A DNA stretch of 64,000 nucleotides from Salinimicrobium sediminis (GTDB lineage: Bacteria; Bacteroidota; Bacteroidia; Flavobacteriales; Flavobacteriaceae), in the NCBI RefSeq assembly GCF_900215295.1, contig NZ_OCMF01000001.1, forward strand, positions 62,001 to 126,000, written 5' to 3'. The translations under genes were made by a program, and so were the position numbers. The notes beneath the pieces were generated by a model, which ran no database searches, was not told where the DNA came from, and saw nothing but the letters and a program-made list of their open reading frames with translations. Shown piece by piece: positions 35,968 through 44,261 of the stretch; position 1 is the stretch's first letter, and the number at the start of each line of letters is the position of its first letter.

Positions 35968-38436
35968 TTATTCAAAATTTCTTTTAAATTCTGCCCACTT
36001 CCTTTTCAGGTTATTCCTTTTATTACTCTTTTCACCGTAGCCTTTTCCGTATTGCCCATACCCATAACCATACCCGTAGCCATAGCCGTAGCCATAGCCG
36101 TAGCCATATTTGGCCCGATGAACGAAATGGTTAAGTACGAAGCTGATGTTCTTTATCTCACCTTTTCTATACTTCTCATTGATGACCTCCAGCATTCCGC
36201 GTTTAGTGTAATCCTGACGTATCAGGTACAAAGTTGCGTCTGCATATTTTACAAGATTCAGGGCATCTGCAACTACTCCTACAGGCGGAGTATCCATAAT
36301 AATATAATCATATCGCTCCTTCAGCTCATTCATAAGTACCTCCATCTGCTCGTTCATTAAAAGCTCGGAAGGGTTTGGCGGTATAGGTCCGGCAGTGATC
36401 ACATCAAGATGTGGCACCATACTCGGCTGAATAATGTAATCAAGCGTCTCCTGCCCGATGAGATAATTTACGACCCCCACGTCATTGTTGATCTTAAAAT
36501 CATCAAAGATCTTGGGCTTTCGTAAATCGGCACCTACCAAGACGGTTTTCTTTTCACTCAGCGCGAACACAGTGGCCAGGTTCATGGCGCAAAAGGTTTT
36601 TCCCTCTCCCGAAACTGAGGATGTTATCAGAACAGTCTTTGAACCAGTTACTCCCTGCTTTTTGTACATAAATTGAAGACTGGACCTCAACCCCCTGAAT
36701 CCTTCTGCAATTGCAGATTTCGGTCTATTAAATACTGCAAGGTTGGTATCCATCCTGCTTCTACCTATCATACCGAGAATTGGAATTGGAGATAGCCGTG
36801 TCACCTCCTGTGCATTATGAACATTAGTATTGAGAAATACCAACAGGAATACAAATGTGAGCGGGATCATGCCACCCACCATTAAAGCCATCACATAGTT
36901 GAGTTGTGTATTTGGTCCAATTTTACCTCCTCCCGTATCTTTGGCCATATCAATTACCATTACATCGCTCACATTGGCTGCCTTTATCAATCCTGCTTCG
37001 CTACGTTTTTCAAGAAAGAGGTTATAAGTTTTTTCACTTAAGGAGTATTTCCTCTCAATCTTCAGAAGATCCTGCTGCTCCTGGGGTAACTTTCTTATCT
37101 CAGCTTCCGCCAGAGCCACATCTCTATTGATTTCCTGCAGCTCTCTTCGCAAAAGGCTTTGGGAGGAACTAAGATTTTCGAGCAAAACTGCTTTAACCGC
37201 GTTTATTTGCCGATCTATGTTATCAAATACAGGGGAATTTTGCTGTAAGGAATACTCATATTTCCTGCGTTCCTCTGCCAGGGTAAGAATTCGACTTACA
37301 CCACCAACAATGCTACCTTCAGAAATGCCCGCAACAGAGGGCGCAGGAACTTCTGAGTAGTCACTCCGGGTTTTCAGATAATCCTCCAGAATTTCATAGT
37401 AGGCCAATTCTCTTTGAACTTCTTCCTTACGTACGTCCAATCCCTGGAGCCGGCTATTAAGTTGCCCCGTCTCAGCGCTTAGGTCAATGATCTGGTTCTC
37501 ATTTCTGAACCTGTTCAATTCTTCTTCAACATTTTGAAGTTCCAGGGATTTAACAGAAAGGCTGCTATCTATAAAACGAATGGTTTTTGTTGCAAAGAGA
37601 TTCTTCCGCTCCAGCATGTTTTGACTCAAAACTTTTACCGATCCATTGAGGTAATCCACTATCTCTGCTTTGTTATTTCCAGTTAGAGCTAGGTTTAATA
37701 CAGATGCACCCTGGCCCTGGGCATTAACAGAGATCCCTTTCCACCTGTTCACCACCCTGTCAAAATTCTCAAAACTTACATAAAATGGCTTCCCAACAAC
37801 AGGCTCAATACCGGTCGGTAAAAAACTACCGCTAAAGAAAGGTAAAACAACCTGGTCACCTAATTTGTAGTCCCTGCTGAATCTTCCCTGTTCTACCTCA
37901 ACCTGCAGGTACTCCTGCGTAGCATAATTATAGGTTGTTGATTTCCCGCCGGAAAAGTTAGTACTCAACGAAAAAGTTTCCGGATCTTTAAAGCGTATTT
38001 CAAAAGTTGTGTTCAACGCCTGAAATCCGGCTGTATCTGCTACCACCTTAAAAGGAGTGTTGCCGTATGCATTAACTCTTTGGTACTCTCCATCCTCCAG
38101 GTAATTTATATAATACTGTAAACGTTCAACCACTTCTTCATTATGAGAACGGGATTTTAAAATTGTGATCGCTGTATTCACCTTATCTGAAGTTCCACCC
38201 CAATTAAAGGTGAGGCTGGTGTTAGTGGTAAAAAAAGGGTTTTGGTCGTCTTTTATACTTATGGAATTATCCAAGCGATATACGGGCAACTTCCGAACAT
38301 TGTTGTAATAGGCAACTCCAAGGCTAATGGCAATAGAAAGTAGTATAAGTTGCCAATAACTCAGCACCTTAAGAATAAAACCCTTGAAGTCAAAGGTAGA
38401 GCCAATGTCTGTTATGTGATCATCTTCATGTGCCAT
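35968..38436 (-). CDS. wzc: Polysaccharide co-polymerase with bacterial tyrosine kinase domain (Wzc-like)
   Basis: An 822-residue inner-membrane protein that controls chain length and export. A first membrane segment lies at about residues 26-45 and a second at 513-535; the long periplasmic part between them includes a coiled-coil stretch (about 290-480). The cytoplasmic domain carries ITSSVSGEGKTFC (Walker A, about 604-616), VLVGADLRKPKIF (Walker A', 632-644) and YIIMDTPP (Walker B, 711-718). The E578-x2-R581-x2-R584 motif matches the oligomerisation motif of these kinases. The tail (about 777-800) is an alternation of Tyr and Gly, the autophosphorylation cluster. It is encoded three bases after wza. 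Confidence 0.92.
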   Translation of the reverse strand: MAHEDDHITDIGSTFDFKGFILKVLSYWQLILLSIAISLGVAYYNNVRKLPVYRLDNSISIKDDQNPFFTTNTSLTFNWGGTSDKVNTAITILKSRSHNEEVVERLQYYINYLEDGEYQRVNAYGNTPFKVVADTAGFQALNTTFEIRFKDPETFSLSTNFSGGKSTTYNYATQEYLQVEVEQGRFSRDYKLGDQVVLPFFSGSFLPTGIEPVVGKPFYVSFENFDRVVNRWKGISVNAQGQGASVLNLALTGNNKAEIVDYLNGSVKVLSQNMLERKNLFATKTIRFIDSSLSVKSLELQNVEEELNRFRNENQIIDLSAETGQLNSRLQGLDVRKEEVQRELAYYEILEDYLKTRSDYSEVPAPSVAGISEGSIVGGVSRILTLAEERRKYEYSLQQNSPVFDNIDRQINAVKAVLLENLSSSQSLLRRELQEINRDVALAEAEIRKLPQEQQDLLKIERKYSLSEKTYNLFLEKRSEAGLIKAANVSDVMVIDMAKDTGGGKIGPNTQLNYVMALMVGGMIPLTFVFLLVFLNTNVHNAQEVTRLSPIPILGMIGRSRMDTNLAVFNRPKSAIAEGFRGLRSSLQFMYKKQGVTGSKTVLITSSVSGEGKTFCAMNLATVFALSEKKTVLVGADLRKPKIFDDFKINNDVGVVNYLIGQETLDYIIQPSMVPHLDVITAGPIPPNPSELLMNEQMEVLMNELKERYDYIIMDTPPVGVVADALNLVKYADATLYLIRQDYTKRGMLEVINEKYRKGEIKNISFVLNHFVHRAKYGYGYGYGYGYGYGYGYGQYGKGYGEKSNKRNNLKRKWAEFKRNFE
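36051..36109. repeat. Short tandem repeat encoding the Tyr-Gly tail of the Wzc-like kinase
   Basis: The region repeats a unit close to GTAGCCATAGCC (12 bases) several times, with CCATA and CCGTA variants. On the minus strand it encodes alternating Tyr and Gly at residues about 777-794. Unit gain or loss would change the number of tyrosines without breaking the frame. Confidence 0.85.
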
Positions 38437-38439
38437 ACA

Positions 38440-39228
38440 TCATCGGGTAATTAATAAAATTGTTGTGGTCACAAATGCCAAAAGACTCGTAATAGTACCT
38501 AATGCTTCCATCCCGGTTGTACCAAAGCCTAATGCTTTTTGAGGTAGCGGATTTACAATAATCAGGTCATTTGGCTGAATATAATAATACGGAGACCGCA
38601 TTGCATCTATAGTGGTAAGATCTATATGGTGCCGCTTCTCCCCTCCCGGGTACTGTCTCACGATCACCACATCTGTGCGATCACCAAATTCATTAATATC
38701 TCCGGCCTGTGCAATGGCTTCCATGATAGTCACCTGCTCTTTGTAGATCACCTGACTTCCGGATCCTATTTCTCCTATGGTCGTATATCTTATCCCAGCC
38801 AGTTTAACAGTTACGAATATGTTTGCCTGTTCCCTAAAATAACTTTCTAAAAGAGCTTTTTCGATCTTCTCTCTAACCTCATCTACAGTAAATCCCAAAA
38901 CGTTCACCTCCCCCAAAGTTGGTACTCTGATGTTTCCGTGGGCATCAACCAGAAAGCCGTCATAATAAAGTCTTTCCTCCCCGGTGGCAGTCGGATTATC
39001 TTCTCCAATTGGATTGAACATCCCCACTAGTTCCTGATCAAGTGCCTTTACTCTGATACTCAGCAGATCATTCACCTGTATGCGATATGGTTTTTGAATT
39101 CGCTCCACTGTAATAATACTGTCTGTCGCCGCACCATCTTCCTGCAGATACATTAATCTTTTAGTGGGGACACAGGAAGAAACAAAAAGCAAAACACTTA
39201 GAATAAAAATTAACTGCCTGTAACTCAT
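38440..39228 (-). CDS. wza: Polysaccharide export outer-membrane lipoprotein (Wza-like)
   Basis: A 262-residue outer-membrane polysaccharide export protein. The signal peptide ends in the lipobox VSSC with the lipidated Cys at residue 19. The PES domain follows (VNDLLSIRVKALDQELV) and then two SLBB-like stretches (VPTLGEVNVLGFTVDEV; ITIMEAIAQAGDI-like). The C-terminal hydrophobic segment near residues 240-258 would be the outer-membrane helix. It forms a channel with the Wzc-like kinase encoded directly downstream. A TAnnTTTG box (TATATTTG) lies 21 bases before the start. Confidence 0.92.
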   Translation of the reverse strand: MSYRQLIFILSVLLFVSSCVPTKRLMYLQEDGAATDSIITVERIQKPYRIQVNDLLSIRVKALDQELVGMFNPIGEDNPTATGEERLYYDGFLVDAHGNIRVPTLGEVNVLGFTVDEVREKIEKALLESYFREQANIFVTVKLAGIRYTTIGEIGSGSQVIYKEQVTIMEAIAQAGDINEFGDRTDVVIVRQYPGGEKRHHIDLTTIDAMRSPYYYIQPNDLIIVNPLPQKALGFGTTGMEALGTITSLLAFVTTTILLITR

Positions 39229-39248
39229 TTGGGACTAATAGGTAAAGA

Positions 39249-39256
39249 CAAATATA
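39249..39256 (-). promoter_or_regulatory. Bacteroidota -7 box upstream of wza
   Basis: On the minus strand the sequence is TATATTTG, matching TAnnTTTG, 21 bases before the wza start codon. I see no TTG at the usual distance upstream, so the promoter may be weak or factor-dependent. Confidence 0.5.
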
Positions 39257-39334
39257 GGTGTTGAATGTTAATAATAAAATAAATGTATAGTATTGTTGTT
39301 CCTGCTATCATTATAACCCCGGTTCTTTAGAATG

Positions 39335-39364
39335 TTGTGATATCGGGACATTATTCTATTTTTG
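39335..39364 (+). promoter_or_regulatory. Bacteroidota promoter for the exostosin-like gene
   Basis: TTG at 39335-39337, 19 bases, then TATTTTTG (TAnnTTTG) at 39357-39364. This is the optimal spacing for the Bacteroidota primary sigma factor and lies 17 bases before the start of the plus-strand gene at 39382. Confidence 0.7.
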
Positions 39365-39381
39365 AAAACCTACCTTAAAGA

Positions 39382-40212
39382 ATGGAAGTAAAGAATATAT
39401 TATTTGAAACTGAGATAAAGCTCCTACAGGAGCTGCGTTTAATTCATGCCATTGCTGAAACCGGTCATAAGATAAATGTAAAACCATCAGAAAAATTTAA
39501 GTTAGAACCTCTTGAGAAAAAATTTAATTTTTCCGTAGGCACAGGATCAGAGGATGATTTTCCAATTGCCAATCTTGTAAAGATTGATCATAAAACACCA
39601 AAAGTCAGTATAGGAAATATTACCAGAACACTAATTTTTCCTCACTCCATAGTAACCTATTGCAAATCTCTATGGAAGGGGGAACGCACGTATAGATTTG
39701 TCTTCACAGGATGGATGAGTTATAAGCGAAAAAAAGAATTAGAGCATTGGATTAGCGAAAAATGGGGAATTAAACAGAGTATTCACAGTCACAAAGAATA
39801 TTTACCCAAAATAAAAAATCATTTCCGTCTCCTGCTTGGTTTACCTGAAATTGAAATTAGTTATAATAGAGAATTAAGAATCATACCCTCCGGGAAAGGG
39901 AGAAAATTTCCCGATAAAGCCTGGGATGAGGAATACTATCGGACTTTAGCAAATTCAAAATTTGTACTATGCCCCAGCGGTAACAGTGTATGGACTTATA
40001 GATTCTTTGAAGCCATTCTTTGTGGTGCTATCCCGGTGGTTGAGGAAACATGTGAAGCTTATATCGGCTTCACCTATTTTTCATTCAATGATCCCATAGA
40101 AGAAATGAACTGGGATCAAAAAATCGTCGATGAAAACTTTAAACTTTGTCTGGAGAGAATAACGGTTGCACCGGAAATATCAAAGCGAGAACTGGAGAAA
40201 ATTTTAACCTAA
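39382..40212 (+). CDS. Exostosin-like glycosyltransferase
   Basis: A 276-residue protein. The C-terminal part has SKFVLCPSGNSVWTYRFFEA (about residues 192-211) and LCGAIPVVEE, the exostosin/GT47-type nucleotide-sugar block, similar in layout to the product of 2053-3156. The N-terminal 110 residues are poorly conserved. It is transcribed away from wza, from its own promoter at 39335-39364, and ends 69 bases before the outer-membrane protein gene that runs toward it. Probably a transferase of the polysaccharide; sugar unknown. Confidence 0.7.
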   Translation: MEVKNILFETEIKLLQELRLIHAIAETGHKINVKPSEKFKLEPLEKKFNFSVGTGSEDDFPIANLVKIDHKTPKVSIGNITRTLIFPHSIVTYCKSLWKGERTYRFVFTGWMSYKRKKELEHWISEKWGIKQSIHSHKEYLPKIKNHFRLLLGLPEIEISYNRELRIIPSGKGRKFPDKAWDEEYYRTLANSKFVLCPSGNSVWTYRFFEAILCGAIPVVEETCEAYIGFTYFSFNDPIEEMNWDQKIVDENFKLCLERITVAPEISKRELEKILT

Positions 40213-40280
40213 TTATAATCCTAATACACCTCCTTACCTGGTTTGAACTGCCACTAAAAACTGCCTAGTGCAAACTTTTT

Positions 40281-40976
40281 CTAATAACAGGCTCTCCGTC
40301 TCCTTTCGTTCAGACCGGGTCCGCCGATTTTAAATATAATGCTCACGATTACCTGGTTTAATCTGGCGTCATTAAACCAGCCTTTATTAGCTCCTCCATT
40401 GGGACCCCCAAATAGATTATTATCAAGATCTATGTCCTGCCGCTCAGCAGTAGAAAGAGAATGTTCATATCTCACGTCAATTCCAAACCTACCAACTTCC
40501 ACCTTTACCCCGGCCTGGGCATTAATAGGGGTATTTTGAACAACAATAAGTTGATCGTTTTGTTCTCCATATATTTTTGCATCCAGTACATTTGAATAAA
40601 CCGGACCTGCATAAACATCAAGAGGACCATAAATATTATATCCCAGCAATAAGGGAATTGTAAAAGTTTGAACCGAGTATTCAGTATTATCCTCCCTCAG
40701 TGGTATTTCGAATTCCTGGGTAAGTGAACTGTAAACTACTTCGGGTCTAATAAAAAACTTGCCAAAGTTCACCTGTCCAAATATTCCACCATGATAACCT
40801 ATTCCTCCAACACCCTGAACCGTTTCACCCCAATAGTTGGCATTTGATTTACTTCCTCTAATTTCTCCGCCCATGGAATAGTTTATTCCTCCTTTGAGGC
40901 CATATTCGAATGTGGTCTGGGAAAAACCGGAAAAAGTCATGAATATAAACAGGAGGGCAAAAAAATATTTTTTCAT
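40281..40976 (-). CDS. Outer-membrane beta-barrel protein (PorT-like)
   Basis: A 231-residue protein from the ATG at 40974-40976; MKKYFFALLFIFMTFSGFSQ is a typical Sec signal peptide ending near residue 20. It has the alternating hydrophobic pattern of an eight-strand barrel (for example TTFEYGLKGGINYS, KFFIRPEVVYSSLT, VDVRYEHSLS-like). Such small barrels of the PorT/OmpW kind are common in Flavobacteria and have varied roles. A basic tail (NERRRRACY) extends beyond the last strand. Its link to the polysaccharide locus is by position only. Confidence 0.75.
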   Translation of the reverse strand: MKKYFFALLFIFMTFSGFSQTTFEYGLKGGINYSMGGEIRGSKSNANYWGETVQGVGGIGYHGGIFGQVNFGKFFIRPEVVYSSLTQEFEIPLREDNTEYSVQTFTIPLLLGYNIYGPLDVYAGPVYSNVLDAKIYGEQNDQLIVVQNTPINAQAGVKVEVGRFGIDVRYEHSLSTAERQDIDLDNNLFGGPNGGANKGWFNDARLNQVIVSIIFKIGGPGLNERRRRACY

Positions 40977-41036
40977 AAGGTCTGGTTGTGCTTCAATTGG
41001 TATACAAATAAAAAGGAAATTTTTAAATACCTCCAA

Positions 41037-41440
41037 TAAATTTGCTCTAATCTAACGGGGAAGATAGAAATTTATTTTGTGAAGTGTTCAACTCAGTATG
41101 CAGTAGGCAGTGATTAGTAGCAGTTAAATTGGCAAAAAAGCTCTTAGCCTAAAAGGTTGCAGGTTGCAGGCTTTCGAACAGTTGCCGGTCAACCGTTGCC
41201 TGTTGCCGGTTGTGAAATGCGTATTGCGGATTACATTTTATTATTATTCCGGCATCTGATATTCACTCTGGCGCTTCCACCCTTTAGTCCCGATAGCAAT
41301 CGGGAGGGGCAGAGAAGCGCGGGTAAATTATAAAATCACTACTCACTACTCCTACTCCTAACTATGGACTATCTACTGAAATATGGGTTGTTAATTCTAA
41401 ATTCTACTTGGTGCCTAGAATTTAGAATTTGGTGCTTTAT
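41037..41440. other. Non-coding stretch built of short repeated words
   Basis: It contains near-repeats of GCAGTNGGCAGT and GTTGCAGG words, one copy of the hairpin element at 41271-41323, and a TCTAAATTCTAC/AGAATTTAGAATTTGG stretch (41395-41432) that recurs elsewhere in this window. No gene is supported. Confidence 0.6.
41271..41323. repeat. Intergenic hairpin element, family A, copy 1
   Basis: GCGCTTC at one end pairs with GAAGCGC at the other, and inside TCCCGAT pairs with ATCGGGA around a short loop. Related copies lie at 43829-43880, 43976-44025 and 47546-47585. Confidence 0.8.
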
Positions 41441-42361
41441 CTAGAGGAATCTCTCCCCATAAACTGTTCTTATCCCCTCCTTCAGAGAAATTGAATGTTT
41501 CCATCCCAGGCTGTGGATCAGCGCAACATCCAGCAGTTTTCTTGGAGTGCCGTCGGGCTTTGTGGTGTCCCAGGAAATTTCTCCGGAGTAGCTGGTAGTC
41601 TTCTTAATCAAATCTGCCAGATCTTTAATAGAAATATCCTCTCCAGTTCCTATGTTGACACTGACGTTTCCGCTGTAGGTTTGCATGAGATGCAGACAAG
41701 CTTCAGCCAGGTCATCAACATGTAAAAATTCCCTTTTTGGAGCACCTGTACCCCATACTTCTACTGAGGGTTTATTTTGCTCTTTAGCTTCATGAAATTT
41801 ACCCAGCAACGCCGGCAGGACGTGAGCGGTTTCAGGATCATAATTATCATTGGGTCCGTAAAGGTTGGTGGGCATTACCGAAATAAAATCACGACCGTAC
41901 TGCCGATTATAATTCTCACACATTTTAAGTCCGGCGATCTTGGCTATGGCATAAGGCTCATTCGTAGGTTCCAACTTGCCGGTGAGCAGGTATTCTTCTT
42001 TTATTGGCTGCGGAGCCATTTTGGGATAGATACAGGAAGAAGCCAGGAAAAGCAACTTTTTGACACCATAGACATAGCTTTGGTGGATCACATTGTTCTG
42101 GATCATGAGGTTCTCATACAGGAATTGCCCCCTGTAAGTATTGTTAGCCATGATCCCTCCAACCTTAGCTGCTGCCAGAAAAACATAATCGGGTCTTTCC
42201 TCTTCAAAAAAGTTTTTTACAGCCTGCTGTTCAGTAAGATCCAATTCGGAAGAGGTTCGAAAAATTAGGTTTTTGAAACCTTCCTGCTTAAGCTTCCTGA
42301 CCAAGGCCGAACCCACCATCCCGGTATGTCCCGCTACGTATATTCTTGAATCTTTTTCCAC
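41441..42361 (-). CDS. fcl: GDP-L-fucose synthase
   Basis: A 306-residue short-chain dehydrogenase/reductase that converts GDP-4-keto-6-deoxymannose to GDP-L-fucose. Visible are the NADP-binding loop [10 protein letters not shown] (residues 11-20), the catalytic Ser in LASSCIYP (S108/S109) and the Tyr-x3-Lys pair in YAIAKIAG (Y137 and K141). Length and motifs match the GDP-fucose synthase family (WcaG). It lies downstream of gmd, with 116 bases of repeat-like sequence between, and provides the donor for the GT10 fucosyltransferase at 33589. Confidence 0.95.
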   Translation of the reverse strand: MEKDSRIYVAGHTGMVGSALVRKLKQEGFKNLIFRTSSELDLTEQQAVKNFFEEERPDYVFLAAAKVGGIMANNTYRGQFLYENLMIQNNVIHQSYVYGVKKLLFLASSCIYPKMAPQPIKEEYLLTGKLEPTNEPYAIAKIAGLKMCENYNRQYGRDFISVMPTNLYGPNDNYDPETAHVLPALLGKFHEAKEQNKPSVEVWGTGAPKREFLHVDDLAEACLHLMQTYSGNVSVNIGTGEDISIKDLADLIKKTTSYSGEISWDTTKPDGTPRKLLDVALIHSLGWKHSISLKEGIRTVYGERFL

Positions 42362-42477
42362 TCGCCCAATTTAATGTTACTGTTTATGGTTGTTTTTTGA
42401 AGCCTTAGAATTTGGGATTTGGTGCCTGGAATTTTTTACTTACTGATCACTGAGCACCGAACACTGAACACTTATTT

Positions 42478-43611
42478 TCATTCTCCATTATAATTCAGCG
42501 TCCTATGTCCGCCGTCTCTCAGGTACTTTTCTCTGCGGAAGAGTTCCACATCTGCTGTCACCATCTCCTCTACAAGATCCTGCAGACTATGTTTAGGTTC
42601 CCAACCCAATTCTTTCCTACATTTGGAAGCATCACCAATTAACAGATCCACCTCTGTAGGTCGATGATACTTCGGATCAACCTGAAGCACAATAGTTCCC
42701 GGGGCTACCTGAAAATCGGAATTGTTACACTCCACTACTTTTGCCACTTCCCTTTCTCCCTTTCCAGTAAATTCCAGGGTGATACCCACGCAGCTAAAAG
42801 CCATCCGCACCAGCTCTCTTACGGAAGTAGTTTTTCCTGTAGCGATCACATAATCATCCGGCCTGTCCTGCTGCAGCATAAGCCACATAGCTTCTACATA
42901 ATCCCTGGCATGTCCCCAGTCCCTTTGCGCATCCAGATTTCCCAGGAAAAAAACTTCCTGCATCCCCAAAGCAATTCGGGCTACTGCCCGGGTGATCTTT
43001 CGGGTGACAAAAGTTTCTCCCCTTAAGGGGGATTCGTGGTTAAACAAGATACCATTGCAAGCGAACATGTCATAGGCTTCCCGGTAGTTAACAGTGATCC
43101 AATAAGCGTATAATTTCGCCACTCCATAAGGGCTTCGGGGATAGAACGGAGTTTTCTCCGTCTGCGGCACCTGTTGCACCAACCCATATAATTCTGAAGT
43201 CGATGCCTGGTAGACCTTTGTCTTCTTTGTAAGACCCAACAGCCTCACCGCCTCTAAAATTCTCAGGGTGCCAAGTCCGTCAACGTTGGCTGTATATTCC
43301 GGGGTATCAAAGCTCACCTTTACATGAGACATGGCGCCGAGGTTATAGATCTCATCGGGCTGCACTTCCTGGATGATCCGCGTAAGATTCATCGAATCGC
43401 TAAGATCCCCGTAATGAAGTTTAAACCGAATATCCTTTTCATGCGGATCCTGGTACAGATGATCTACCCTTTCTGTATTAAAAAGACTGGATCTCCTCTT
43501 GATCCCATGTACCACATATCCTTTTTCCAGTAGAAGTTCTGCTAAATAAGCCCCATCCTGCCCGGTGATGCCGGTGATGAGTGCGGTTTTTTGAGAAGTT
43601 GTAGTTTCGAT
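42478..43611 (-). CDS. gmd: GDP-mannose 4,6-dehydratase, start codon unusual
   Basis: A short-chain dehydrogenase/reductase that makes GDP-4-keto-6-deoxymannose, the first step to GDP-fucose. Motifs include the NADP loop [19 protein letters not shown]-type [23 protein letters not shown] and [10 protein letters not shown] (Tyr-x3-Lys). The GTG at 43513-43515 would remove the NADP loop, which is plainly present upstream in frame, so the true start must be earlier. But there is no ATG, GTG or TTG between the loop and the in-frame stop at 43654-43656. The start used here is an ATC at 43609-43611; ATC at 43623 and ATT at 43629 are alternatives. See the findings. Confidence 0.93.
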   Translation of the reverse strand: METTTSQKTALITGITGQDGAYLAELLLEKGYVVHGIKRRSSLFNTERVDHLYQDPHEKDIRFKLHYGDLSDSMNLTRIIQEVQPDEIYNLGAMSHVKVSFDTPEYTANVDGLGTLRILEAVRLLGLTKKTKVYQASTSELYGLVQQVPQTEKTPFYPRSPYGVAKLYAYWITVNYREAYDMFACNGILFNHESPLRGETFVTRKITRAVARIALGMQEVFFLGNLDAQRDWGHARDYVEAMWLMLQQDRPDDYVIATGKTTSVRELVRMAFSCVGITLEFTGKGEREVAKVVECNNSDFQVAPGTIVLQVDPKYHRPTEVDLLIGDASKCRKELGWEPKHSLQDLVEEMVTADVELFRREKYLRDGGHRTLNYNGE

Positions 43612-43639
43612 GCTGTTACAGATATTAATTAACTGAAAA

Positions 43640-43647
43640 CAAATATA
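43640..43647 (-). promoter_or_regulatory. Bacteroidota -7 box upstream of gmd
   Basis: TATATTTG (TAnnTTTG) on the minus strand, so transcription would start near 43634 and give a leader of about 20 bases before the proposed ATC start at 43611. No TTG is seen at the usual distance upstream. Confidence 0.45.
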
Positions 43648-43828
43648 AGTTTTTATAATGGTCGGTCTTGTGGTTCCCTAATTTTCTGTTAGCTGTTGGC
43701 TGTTGACTGTTAGTTTTTAGCCTTTAGCTAATAGCCATTCGTTTTTCTGTTCGACGGAGGAAGTTAAAGCCTCTGTTCTTGAAATAATTATTAAAATAAC
43801 CAGTCGAACGAACTGCAGAAAAATTCTT

Positions 43829-44025
43829 AGCACTTCCTCCTTTAATCCCGATGGCTATTGGGAGGGGCAAAATAGCGCGGATACGGAGACAAATTCGTGT
43901 TCTCATCAGGAGATTGCCGCGGTCGGGCTGCCCCCCTCCCTCGCAAAGACGGTGGAAATTGACCTCCCGCATCATAGCGCCTCCCTTTAGTCCCGATAGC
44001 TATCGGAAGGGGCAAAGAAGCGCGG
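43829..44025. repeat. Two copies of hairpin element family A
   Basis: Copy 2 at 43829-43880 and copy 3 at 43976-44025 share the words CTTCCTCCTTTAATCCCGAT, ATTGGGAGGGGCAAA and AGCGCGGATAC with the copy at 41271-41323. Between them, 43916-43958 resembles part of the 185-bp repeat at 47.1-47.5 kb (GAGATTGCCGCGGTCGGG). Confidence 0.75.
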
Positions 44026-44057
44026 ATACAAAATTTTTCCTCTTATCATTTTGTTCG

Positions 44058-44150
44058 ACCCCCACCCGACCTGCGGGCATCCATACCCCCACCCCAACCT
44101 GCGGCCCTCCTGAAACAAGTTCAGGACAGGCTCCCTCCAAAGGAGGGGAC
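44058..44150. repeat. Intergenic repeat, family B, copy 1
   Basis: CCCCACCCCAACCTGCGG is followed by CCTGAAACAAGTTCAGGACA, whose CCTGAA and TTCAGG can pair, and GGCTCCCTCCAAAGGAGGGG. A second copy at 47601-47665 has the same order of words. It is non-coding. Confidence 0.75.
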
Positions 44151-44239
44151 ACTATTAATGAAGTTTTTTGGAATTTGGTGCTTGTAATTAGGAATTTACT
44201 CCTGTTAAATGTTCATTGCTAATTGATCATTGAAATACC

Positions 44240-44247
44240 TACTTTTG
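44240..44247 (+). promoter_or_regulatory. Bacteroidota -7 box upstream of the ABC-F gene
   Basis: TACTTTTG (TAnnTTTG); a TTG lies 21 bases earlier at 44216-44218. The box lies 14 bases before the GTG start and downstream of the longer frame start at 44223, so it argues for the GTG at 44262 as the true start. Confidence 0.6.
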
Positions 44248-44261
44248 CCAAAAATAACTGC

